Of a stretch of 64,000 nt of DNA, positions 47,165 through 57,294 are shown in pieces. Every line of letters begins with the position of its first letter. Position 1 is the first letter of the stretch. The notes under the pieces were generated by a model. It searched no databases. It saw only the letters and a list, made by a program, of their open reading frames with translations, and was not told the origin of the DNA. This DNA comes from Purpureocillium takamizusanense (Eukaryota; Ascomycota; Sordariomycetes; Hypocreales; Ophiocordycipitaceae), in assembly GCF_022605165.1 (NCBI RefSeq), contig NC_063075.1, positions 930,001 to 994,000 on the forward strand. The letters run 5' to 3'. Both the position numbers and the translations under genes were made by a program.

Positions 47165-49403
47165 GGCTGGGATGGGATCACCAGCCTTTTTCCTTTTTCT
47201 TTAGCTGCTGTTACTGACGATGAGCAGACGGATGGAACGAGAGCCGGGTGTGACACGAATGCCGGGCAAGGGGGAACCACAGATTCTATGTGCGTGCATG
47301 AAACGGATTTGCTGATCGCCAGCTCTGCATTTGATGCCGCTAAGCTGCATTATATAACAAAATGGCCAAGGCGCATGTGTGCAGTTCGTGACTTGGTGTT
47401 TAGCCACGGCTTGTTGGTGTTTTGGGGCCCATGTGCCCCCATCATCCCTGTCGGTGCTGGCAATCGAGGGGTTCTCGTCACCATGGACTGGACTTGGGGG
47501 GGGGGGCGGGCCTGGGCAACAGGTGCAGCTCCCCTTCCCGCCGCCACGGATGGGGATATATTCGGGCAAAGGCACAAACAAGCTCGCGGGGAAGGGGATG
47601 GTGGCAGAGGGGCCAAGGAAGGACTGGACCTTGTCGGGCCGGCAGAGATGAACCGGGGGAAGAATGCTGTCGCTGCCGAAAGCGACCACTTTTTGTGTAA
47701 GACACTGAGGAACCCGCCCGCCCCGGCCGGCCTTCTTTCCCCGCAACCGACAGCCGACGGGAGAAGGGCGAGGGAACCTGGGGTCTGGGCTCGTCTGTTC
47801 TCCGCATCAATTCCAGTCATGGCCCCCCCCGCCTTCGGCAGCATGTCGATTCCATCATCAGCAATGGACCCCGCCGGGAGCGCCAGACGCCGAGGGACTC
47901 GTGATGATGCTCGGTTGTCGAGTGTAGGCTTGGCTTTTGGAAAGACGGCTTTTCTAGATCCTGGTTTGGCACACGTACCTGCTTGCTTGCTCTATCTATA
48001 TGTTGCTCCAGCGTGTACAGTATGGAAGCCACGCTGCGACAATCGCTGGTGCAGGCCAGGCTCAACGCTGCATGCTCGTCGAGGCAAGCCGTCCGTGTTT
48101 CGCAGTTGGCATGAGTCTTAAACCCTTCACCACAGCATGAACAGTGAGTGGTTCACATATGGCGTCGGCGCCGCAACAACGGACGGGCACGCGCCCCCTC
48201 ATTCTTTTTCAAGTCTGTTCAACAATGGGTTCTGCACTTCACCTAGACTCAACGAGCCTGTGTGTCCATATGCTCGAGAGCAAGGTTGTGGCCAGCGGTG
48301 AGTGGGTGATGTGGAGAAGCCCATCTAACCCCCAGAGTCTACGGAGTAACTTCATAGTCCGGGGATGCTACAAGCGCACGTGGGCGGCTTGCAACGTCGT
48401 CGATTACTTCCAGTTTCTTCCGTCTGCGCCGTACTTGTGCGTTTCCCAACCCCTCATGCATGTGCCTCGGCGAACTCGATTGCTGCCAGTTGAGCCCGCA
48501 CCTCGCCATAGTCTCAAGCCTCTGTCTGCATAGCCTCAACTCAACAACATGTCATTCGCTTTGCTGCCAGCAAGGCGGAGCTGTTCAATCCATCAGGACG
48601 AGCAAGGCGAAAAGGCCAGCGTTCGAGACTTGACCAAATGCTTGCCCCAGGTCACCTACATGTACTTCCGCGGACGTGGCGTCAGACGGACGTTGTCGAG
48701 CGATATGAATCTGTTCTCAGCTCCCCACCTTCCGTTACAGCAACAACACTCCTCAACACGCGGGCAAGTCTCCAAGCCAGGGTCCAGTTGCTGTTCGAAC
48801 CGCACCAATCCTAGACTCGCGCTCGCTCGATTGGGAGCGCCTCTACAAGGCCTCACTTACTTCACTGCGGGGGACATGCCGCGGATTCACTGGCTCGCTC
48901 TCTCACGAGCCTGGGCTTTTCTGGTGCATCACGCACCAATGAATCGAGCTTCCGAACATGTCTCCATTCGGCACTTGCAACAGGCAGTCTGGCAATAGCT
49001 CGCTCGTTCGGTTCTGGGCCGGGTTGCTGGCTCGCGACCTGGACTCGGGTTTGCCGAATTTACTGACGTCAATTTCAACAGGCAAGCATGGATGACGGCG
49101 AAGCTACTGACGATTATGTGCCGCGATGTCGGCGGCACGCTCACATCAGCCCAGGCCGCCGGCGCAGTGGAAAAATTCTCGCTCGCACCCGCCTTTGTAG
49201 TTCCAGCATGACGTGGGTCACACATTTCCCGAAGCTTCGCTCACCACAGCGGTGATGGCGGCTACATGCAGCAAGAGGATCGATCATGGTACACGTATTG
49301 GTCATTTTTGTACGAAGAATTTTAATGCAGCAGCGTCATGAACTTTCTTCATCGGAATTGTATTCTCTCTTGCTCTGCTCCAACTCGGTCAGGGTTCGGG
49401 CAC
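47165..49403. other. Spacer between permease and GH27 gene
   Basis: 2.2 kb with no gene I can support. Long frames on the plus strand here are antisense continuations from the GC-rich permease gene. The region should contain the permease promoter (left part) and the GH27 terminator (right end). Confidence 0.5.
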
Positions 49404-50931
49404 TCAGTGTTTGGCGCGCGTGCAGCGGTACATGACGCTCTGTCCCCCCTTGAGGCTGACGCTCAGGCCGGATTGCGTAGTCACGGACTTTTTGCCAAAC
49501 ACATCAAAGCACGTGTACTTGCCCGAGACGCCCAGGTCTGCGAATGACGCAGACACCGTCTTCGTCTGGGTCCCCGCGTCGCCGTCGTCGTAGTTTGCTA
49601 GCACGACGATGAACTCGCCAGACGGCGCGGGCCCCGCGATCCACGCGTTCTGCGCGAGCCAGGCGTTGCCGCCGGAGCCCGGGTTGCGCGGCTGCATGGG
49701 GTAGTTTGCGGTGAAGCCCGCCGCCGCGAGGGCGTCGTGGTCGTTGAGCAGCGCCAGGCCGTCCGGGTCGGGCTGCTCGAGGTCGTCGCCGAGGTTGAGC
49801 TCGGCCGAGGAGCCGATCCAGTGGATGAAGACGGAGCGGCGCTGGTCCAGGCTCAGGCCGCTGAGGGTGCCGTTGTTGAGGACGTACATGGTGTCGAGGT
49901 TGGGGTGCGTGCCGATGCCACCGCCGCCGCTGCCGGCGCGGTGGTGGTCAGAGTAGTACTCGTGGGCGACGGCGGCGTTGATCCACTCGAGGTAGTTGCC
50001 CAGGGTGCGCAGGACGCGCGACCAGTCGGTAAAGGGCGTGCGCGAGTACGACTGTATGTCCTGGTCGACGCGCATCGAGTCGGCGTTGGCGCGCCAAATG
50101 TCAAAGTAGGGCTTGCTGCGGTCGAGCTTCCAGGAGATGGCGAGCGTCATCCTGCGGCCCGTCTTGGCGATGGCCCGGTGCCACAGCTGGACCTCGGGGC
50201 TCTCGTCGGGGGGCAGGTCGACGCCGTTGTCGTTGGAGCCGGGCGTGATGAAGTCGAGCTTGATGTAGTCGACGCCCCTATTTCAGTCGGTTTCAGCAAA
50301 ACATAAAGGACTGGACCCAGACGTAAATATGCAAGGCAAGCGCTTGATGAGCTCGCGCCCGCTGCAAAGAGGCTCAGGACACGTACCAGCTGGCAAACTG
50401 CCTGGCGTTGGAGTCGATCCACTTCTCCGTGTCTGGGTGGTCGTATTTCAGTCGACATCTCGCGAGCCCGTTGGTTGCGCCGCAGATGTCGCTGATCTTG
50501 GTGTTGGTCCCTTCGATGGTCTTGTTGAAGTCGTTGAGGAACGCGCCCGGGACGATGTAGATGCCGATGAGGAGTTTCTTGCCGTGCAGGTAGCGCGCGA
50601 AGCGAGGAATGTCAAACCTGCTGTCGTCGTAGCTGATGCGGCCGTGGTCGTCGCCATGATCGCCGACGGACCAGCCAGAGTCCAGGCCGCAGAGTCTGTA
50701 GTTGCCTCGCAGGTCGCCGGCCAGCCGGTCGCATATGCCCCGGACGTGGCCCTCGTTGTAGTCTGCGTCGCTGAGATACTTGCCCGCCTGGGTGCCCCAG
50801 GAGTTCCAGCCGCGGATGGGGGCCGTGGTGCCGTCTGGCGTCGTCCCGATCGTGACGACCTTGAGGGACGTGGCGGCGGCCGCCACCGCTCCGGCGACGA
50901 GCCCAAGGTTGGTGAGCGTCAGCAGAAGCAT
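49404..50931 (-). CDS. Divergent secreted GH27 glycosidase (alpha-galactosidase-like)
   Basis: Retaining glycosidase of clan GH-D, expected to act outside the cell on terminal alpha-galactosyl (or related) residues. Exons 50931-50387 and 50277-49404 give 472 aa. The first ATG gives a signal peptide MLLLTLTNLGLVAGAVAAAA. The (beta/alpha)8 part has RGWNSWGTQ (canonical GWNNWN), LDSGWS (canonical DDGW), the nucleophile region GVDYIKLDF (D190) and RVDQDI (acid/base by position, D255). A segment like canonical DLDMLEVG reads NLDTMYVLN, then a beta-sandwich follows with LANYDDGDAG, ending near CFDVFGKKSV. The usual Cys-rich YDNC is replaced by LDF. Clearly GH27-like but far from the GH27 copy at 54369, so its linkage or sugar preference may differ. 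Confidence 0.84.
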
Positions 50932-52075
50932 TGCCACGGGGGGCTATGGCGCCAGCTTCTTTGTTTTTCCTTTCACGACTATGCTGCTTGTAGAGGTTGC
51001 CGGTATTGGTCACCGGCGCAGTCACTTACTGCAGACGTCATCCAATGCCGTTTATCAAGCATCGCGGCTAGACTCTTATGTATCTATTGCAGCATTGCGG
51101 CAGGCTCCTCCTACGTGGACGATTGACGCCGCTTCTCTGCGCGATGTATCCCTAGTCGTGTTCCAGCCCCTCCTGTCCGCGGACAATAACGCGACCCTCT
51201 CGTCACTTGGTTGTATTTACCCAGACGCAGTCCCCCCCCGGACAAGGTCGTAGCGCCGGCGAGAAAATCGGAAAAGAGTCAAGGTCCAAGAACGTCCGAT
51301 AAATATTCCTCAATTGGCCATAGAGGAATGAGCCTGCCCGTGCCCGCATCATGGTCCGTCCCTGGCCCCAAGAACATAACGGATGAACGAAAAACAACCA
51401 TGGAGCCCAGCCCGGCTGACCTCGACTACAATGCCGGAGCTCAACTGTTGCCAGCTTCGGATGATGCCGGCCGAATTGGAATCCCACTCCAATTGGGCCC
51501 TTCCTTGTCCAAGCAAAGAGGAGGGTACCATTCCCGGCTGGCCTCCCGAGTCGGCGTAAGCACACGCGAGTCACCCGTCATCGGGCAGCGTCAACTGCGG
51601 GGGCAGGATGACGAAATACACGTGGGAGCCTCGCGTCCCCATGCGCGCCAGTGCGTCACTCACACGCCCTCCCGCCCATCAAGTGCGTTTTGGCGTGCGA
51701 AAAAAATCGAACCTGTGACTCAATCGGTGCGCAGCCGTGATCGAAATTGCTCGGTAATCCGCGCTGGTGGCTTGAACACGCCATGAGGCTTTCTCTAGGC
51801 GACTCACAAACGCGTGTAGAACCTCGTAAGCACGGTCGGAGCCTTCAAATGGCAGCGCATTTGATGTTTTTTGTGCTGATAAAAAGGGAGTGAAATGTCT
51901 GTCCCAATTGACTTTTGTTTTGTCTTGCCAAGCACCGTTGCATTTCTTCAACACCAGCACTTTAGAGTTGTTCACCTGCCTCATTGAGCGCAAGTCTTCA
52001 CGCACCAAAGTCACTCCCGCCGCACCACTGCATCAATACCACCACCACCACCACCAATAACAATAACCAACCACC
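50932..52075. other. Spacer upstream of GH27 gene and small frame
   Basis: 1.1 kb with no gene seen. It presumably holds the promoter of the leftward GH27 gene and that of the small frame at 52076. GATAAAAAGGG at about 51878 is TATA-like. Confidence 0.45.
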
Positions 52076-52285
52076 ATGCCTGCCCAACAGATCCAACACG
52101 GTTTCAAGTCGCCGAATGCGGGGTACGTTCGCCTCAGTGAGAAGCCGGGCGTCAAACAGGCTCCGGCCGCCGCACACACGCAAGGGTCCGGCGGCAGCTC
52201 GTCATCGCAAAATCGTCAAGAGGAAGAAAACATGTCTCGCGTCAAGGAAGCACTCGCCGGCCGGGGCTCATTGCAGTTTCACTGA
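52076..52285 (+). CDS. Possible small protein, 69 aa
   Basis: A short single-exon frame with a strong fungal start context (CCACCATGCC) preceded by an ACC-rich leader and a TATA-like GATAAAAAGGG about 195 nt upstream. The product is hydrophilic and Ser/Gln/Gly-rich in the middle (GSGGSSSSQNRQEEE), begins MPAQQIQHGFKSPNAG and ends GRGSLQFH. No signal peptide, membrane helix or known motif. It has the look of a small intrinsically disordered, perhaps stress- or spore-associated protein, but I do not recognise it. The case rests only on leader architecture and frame. Confidence 0.42.
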   Translation: MPAQQIQHGFKSPNAGYVRLSEKPGVKQAPAAAHTQGSGGSSSSQNRQEEENMSRVKEALAGRGSLQFH

Positions 52286-53240
52286 AGAGGTCTCCCGCTC
52301 TTCACGGATCCCTGATTACGCCTCATGATTCCGAGCTGGGACCTCTCGGTCGTCCGGATGTCGCCTCTTGACGGGCACGGACCAGCGCATGCATCGAGAG
52401 GCGGACATGGCGCAGTCTGTTTCAACGATTGTCTTACGTTTCTTTACGAATGTCAAACATGGATATACCAGATGGGGAGTTGCAGAGGACAGCTTCGCTG
52501 ACTGGAGCCGGACTGGCCAGTCACGATATGTGTTGCTGGGACCAGAACACGAAGCGGATGGCGTTTGAATAGGTGAATGGGCTAGCCAGCGGACATGAGC
52601 ATATGACGACTAGTTTATTTCAGAGACAAATGGGATTTTAATCGAATATGTTTAATGACTGCTTCTGCCGTGTCCGCAGTATGATGCTACCTGACGATGG
52701 TGTTCTCGGGGAGTCTGGTGGCTTCAATACAAGAATGATACACGCATGAGGGCTGGGCCCAGATGGACCATGCGACATACCTGGCGATACTGCAAAGTAT
52801 ACTCTGATGCGTGCGCTCAGCCACACGGCTAGACTAGACGTGAGCAAACGGTTCGGTTCGTCGGGGCCATAACTTAGTGTTTGCATCGCGAATGGACCAC
52901 GGGCGGTGCCCGTGCTGTTCACGCTGAAGCAACGAGCCAAACATGAAGACAGCGCCGATTACGTCACGGGCTGTCGCGGTCTGGCCGAGGGCGTTGGCCC
53001 CGGCATCGTTCCAATGCTATTCTTATTCTGCAATTTTTTTTTCCAATCTGGCTTCACAAACACTCACGGGCCAAGTTCATGTTGGGCAGTCGACATCAAC
53101 AACTCCATGAAGCAAGATAAAAACCCGAGACGGGCTGCTTCTGCCCGATGTGCGCTCGCTCCCAACGACTCGCCACTCACCCTACATCCATCGGCTTACA
53201 AGAACTGCCCGAGACTCGCTACAACGTCGGGCAGTCCAAG
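52286..53240. other. Spacer upstream of cysteine-rich secreted protein
   Basis: 955 bp. GATAAAAACCC near 53116 may serve as TATA element for the gene at 53241. No gene I can support. Confidence 0.45.
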
Positions 53241-53911
53241 ATGAAATACCATCTCCTTGTCATCGCTGCCCTGTGTACCCTGAGTCTTGCCGCACCCGGC
53301 TCGTTGTTCAGTAGCCTACGGAACAAGGCCAACTGGAAGCCCGCGAACTGGTTCAGGAAACGCCCACCCAAGTACATGGACGAGACGGGCCCCCCGCCCC
53401 CCTACTCTTCCGTGCCCCCCCCGCCCCCCTACTCTCCCGAGCCTCCCTGCCCTCCGAAGTCCCCCAAGATGGAGATTGCCACAGCCACTTGGCACGGAGT
53501 GAGTTATCCACAGGCTGCCATAGAAGACAACCGAAGCTGACTGTTGATTGTGCTCTGCCGCGCCGCAGTGTTGTTCCGGCGCCATGCCGGGCCGCTGTGT
53601 AGTGGCAAAGTACCAGGGCTTACACGACGGTCTATACTACCTGCATAACGGGGTGTACACCAAGGAGCAGTACGATATTGCGTCCAAGACGGAGTTCTTC
53701 CCCCCATCCACGACGTCATATCTAGACAAAGAATGTGACTATGATTCGTTTGTGAGTTTTATTTCGCCCCTGTTCCCATGGCGTTCTGATCCCTTCAGTC
53801 TGTCGTCACCCTACGTGGTCGCTCCTAACGTTGTTGCGCCAGTGCGAGAGCGAAGGAGGGTCTTGCTCGCTGAAGGCGGGCAAAGACTGGGCCAAATGTG
53901 GCTCGGGCTGA
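53241..53911 (+). CDS. Small secreted protein, proline-rich and cysteine-rich
   Basis: Effector-like secreted protein of unknown function. Exons 53241-53498, 53569-53751 and 53843-53911 give 169 aa. Signal peptide MKYHLLVIAALCTLSLAA. The N-terminal mature part is basic and Trp-containing (NWKPANWFRKR) with a possible Kex2 KR site at 40-41, then a proline tract with three PPxY motifs (PPKY 42-45, PPPY 52-55, PPPY 61-64). The C-terminal half carries seven of the eight mature cysteines, including CC at 87-88, and aromatic repeats (GLYYLHNGVY). The last exon adds CESEGGSCSLK and ends WAKCGSG. Both introns are phase 0 and sit directly before Cys codons. It lies between two GH27 genes. I do not recognise the family. 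Confidence 0.8.
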
Positions 53912-54368
53912 CTATTGATGCTGCTCCAGGCAGGCTGCCATGGAAGGGGAGGACGGGCATGCATGCCGAGTCGTGGTGGAGAGGACTGGAGTTGTCCGGC
54001 GCTGGAACCGGGTGGATTCCCCGAATAAACCTCCTCGGAGCACACAGAGAGCGGAGAGCTTGTCAGATGCGGAGACGGTCATCCCCGTCAGTGTTCATTC
54101 ATTTCACCAGCATGGTCCTGGAAGGTCACGATAGCCGCTCGCTTGGGATCAATTGATCCATCAATGTGGAGGACTCTGGGATAAGTCACTTTAAAGTGTT
54201 TTTTGTTTTTGTTTTGTGTGTGCAAGATAAATATATGTAGCAAGTAGCCCGTCCTCAGGCTGTCCCATCTTCACTCATCCGTCGTGTGTGAGTGCTCTCC
54301 CGGCGACACAAGACATATCGGACACGACGGCGATTGAAACCAAAAATTAAAAAGACATAAAGAAAATA
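53912..54368. other. Spacer upstream of GH27 gene
   Basis: 457 bp, AT-rich at its right end, with TATA-like AAATATATG around 54230-54238. No gene seen. Confidence 0.45.
54228..54238 (+). promoter_or_regulatory. TATA-like element of GH27 gene
   Basis: ATAAATATATG lies about 130 nt upstream of the ATG at 54369. Position and AT-rich context suit a core promoter; inference only. Confidence 0.4.
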
Positions 54369-55991
54369 ATGAAAGCTCGGCTTCTCGTGGCGGCGGCGGC
54401 GGCGGCGATGTCCGCGGCCTTGGTGCGCGCAGTCAACAATGGCCTGGCGCGGACACCGCAGATGGGATGGGTGAGCGATACCCATATCATACCATGGTGA
54501 AGCGCAAGTCTCTGGACCCAGTCAGCAGCTTACACTTATATCTGCATGCTCGTCCGCGGCCAGAACAACTGGAACACGTTCGCCTGCGACGTCTCCGAAA
54601 AGCTCCTCCTCGAGACCTCCAAGCTCCTGGGGGACTACGGCCTCAAGGACTTGGGCTACCAATACGTCGTGCTCGACGACTGCTGGTCCGTCGGGCGCGG
54701 CGACGATGGCTATCTCATCCCCGACACGGCCAAGTTCCCCCGCGGCATGGGCGCCGTGGCCGACGAGCTGCACAAGGAAGGGTTCCTGTTTGGCATGTAC
54801 TCGAGCGCCGGCGAGATGACGTGCGCGCGATACGGTATTGAAGCCCTCGAGCTATGGAGAACAGCCGACAGAAGGTGTACGAAAGTAGTATGATAGCTGA
54901 CAGGCCCCGGCTCGCAGCGGGCTCCCTCGACTATGAGGTGCAGGACGCCGAGAGCTTCGCCTCCTGGGGCGTCGACTACCTCAAGTACGACAACTGCTAC
55001 CACATGGGGCGCATGGGGACGCCTCTCATCTCGTTCAACCGCTACAACGAGATGGCCAAGGCGCTCAAGAAGACGGGCCGGGCAATTCTCTATAGTCTGT
55101 GCAGCTGGGGCGAGGACTACGTCCATACCGTGCGTTGCCCATCCATGTTTGCTCCCTCTCTGGGCGGACCGCGCGCGCCCCCCATATACTGCTCCGATGG
55201 GCAGGCAGCAGCAAAAGCTGACAAGAAGACGGCCATGTCCAACGTCCATTAGTGGGGAGGGTCGATTGCCAACTCGTGGCGCGTCTCGGGCGACATCTAC
55301 GACTCGTTTGCGAGGCCCGACGACCTCTGCGCGTGCAACAACGCGGCGGACCCGGCGTGCGTCGCCCCGGGCACGCACTGCTCCGTCCTGGCCATCATCA
55401 ACAAGGTGGCGCCCTACATTGACCGCGGCCTCCCGGGCGCCTGGAACGACCTGGACATGCTCGAGGTCGGCCTGGGCGGCATGACCGAGGAAGAGGTGCG
55501 TGCGTGCTTGCGGGCAGGCTGCTGCTCTCCATCACTGTCCCCCTTTCCATCTTTGAACGCTGACTGACCATTTGACCATCATCATCGTGGCGCAGTACAA
55601 GGCACACTTTTCCATGTGGGCGGCGCTCAAGTCGCCGCTGCTGCTAGGCAACGACCTGCGCGCCATGGACGCGACGACGCTCTCCATCGTCAACAACCCG
55701 GCCATCATCGCGCTCAGCCAGGACCCGCGCGGGCGGGCGGCGATGCGCATCGCGCGCAACCTCACGGTGCCCAAGGACGAGCACGGGGTGGGCGAGGCGC
55801 AGGTCTGGAGCGGGCCGCTCGCCAACGGCGACCAGGTGGTCATCTTCCTCAACGCGGCCGACGAGGACCTCGACATGTCGGCGTCGCTGGCGGAGCTCTT
55901 CGTCTTGCAGGGGCCGGGCGGCTCGGCGGCCGAGGCGAAGCGGGACTGGGCCGTCAGGGACCTCTGGGGTAGCATCAGCAGCAGCGGCTCG

Positions 55992-56040
<49 letters not shown>

Positions 56041-56360
56041 GAGGCGCGAGGATGGGCAGGGCGGACGCACAGGCCGTGCTGGATGCAACGTCTGAGGCCG
56101 AGCGCGGCGCCGTCCTCAGGAGGGCGAACTGGTACAACGCTACGGAGAAGCCCTACGCAGAGGGGCTCGCCGAGGGGGACGCCCGCCTGTTGGGCGAGCG
56201 CGTCGGCACCGTCAAGGCCGGCGGACGGCTCGAGGCAAGAGTCGGCCGACATGCAGCCAAGGTGTTTCGGCTGCAGAGCGCAGCGGGCGGCGGCGGCAAG
56301 GCGGATGCCGGCTCGACAGGGGGCGATGATGATGGTAGCATCGGCAAGGACGAGCTGTGA
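54369..56360 (+). CDS. GH27 alpha-galactosidase with poly-Gly insert and KDEL end
   Basis: Hydrolyses terminal alpha-1,6-galactose from melibiose, raffinose-type sugars or galactomannan with retention. Exons 54369-54470, 54564-54834, 54918-55129, 55253-55495 and 55596-56360 give 530 aa. Signal peptide with an Ala run (MKARLLVAAAAAAMSAALVRA), then NGLARTPQMGWNNWNTF, DDCWSVGRG, YLKYDNC (nucleophile D149), WRVSGDI (acid/base D209) and WNDLDMLEVG. All are canonical. The C-terminal beta domain is interrupted by 18 Gly (residues 409-426), from fifteen uninterrupted GGC codons plus GGT, GGA and GGC. The protein ends GKDEL, an ER-retrieval signal. The core enzyme looks active; retention in the ER is inference. 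A Gly/Asp-rich tail precedes KDEL. Confidence 0.9.
55992..56036 (+). repeat. GGC x15 microsatellite inside coding sequence
   Basis: Fifteen perfect GGC codons within the GH27 gene, extended by GGT GGA GGC to 18 glycines. In frame; every neutral expansion or contraction step would change the protein by one Gly. Confidence 0.95.
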
Positions 56361-57294
56361 ATTGATGGATGGATGGTAGGATGGATGGCGGCTGAGCTGC
56401 TGCTGAATGAATGATGAGCGAAAGCTGATTGATGCTTGATCAGCCCTCTCCAGTCTCTCCCGGCCCCCAGCCTTTGTGCGACGGATAGACGGCACAGCAA
56501 GACGTGGTGCCCGATGGGGAGCGTGCCAAGTTGCCGGGCTCTCTTAACAATGTCTTGCCATAGTATGACTGCATGGTGGTGGTGCAATAAGACACTTGGT
56601 ACTTGATCTTATCCACCCCAGCATGCCTGCTTTTACCTCAATACGTATGTACATGGATGATGCTCGGGCGGGGGCTTGCCGCAGATACAATACAATACTC
56701 CATGTACGTCGAGTCGCATGCAATGCGGGCCTTCGTATGTGCACGCGCGCGTACCTTGTACGACAGCCCAGAACGCTACGGCATGACAGTTGGCAACGCC
56801 CGCGCATGCATTCAGCCCAGGTCAGTCAGTTGTACAGCAAGGCGTGCGTCTGTGCTGTCTGCCGCCCCCTCGAGAAACATACATGGATGGTGCAGGTGCC
56901 GAAGCCCGAGTCCGCCGCCATGGTAGTAGCTCGAGACTAACACGAGCCAGGAGAGACATCACGGCAAGGGAAGGGGGGGGCATGTCCGCGACAACAATAA
57001 ACACGAGGGAGGCAGTCAGCTCGGGGGGCGCTCCTTTGTATTAAAAAAAACCACACGCGCCGGCACGTCTTGCGTTTGATTGAATTGTAGAAGACCCAGC
57101 CAGCCCCCTTGATCATCGAGGTGTCGGTTGATGGCATCCTCGAGTCGATAGCTTCGACCCGTTCCAGTTGAAGCACAGTCGTCCATCCGGCGCGCGGCCA
57201 CGACTCGACAGACAGACAGACGGACAGACGGACAAGAGTCACGGCCAACCAACAAAGGACCACACACGGCTCAGCTCCCCATCCAATCGCCACA
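56361..57294. other. Spacer GH27 to FGE-like gene
   Basis: 934 bp, with GGATGGATGG repeats directly after the GH27 stop (56363-56392) and ACAGACAG/ACGGACAG repeats near 57210-57232, just upstream of the next gene. No gene seen. Confidence 0.5.

Noticed and set aside
45318..48121. Two long plus-strand frames (484 and 443 codons) over the sugar permease and its upstream region
   Set aside because: Antisense to the permease exons; low-complexity Glu/Gly/Asp/Val composition expected from the reverse of GC-rich coding DNA.
48144..48998. Plus-strand frames of 129 and 149 codons between permease and GH27
   Set aside because: No motif, no supportive intron pattern, composition of random spacer sequence.
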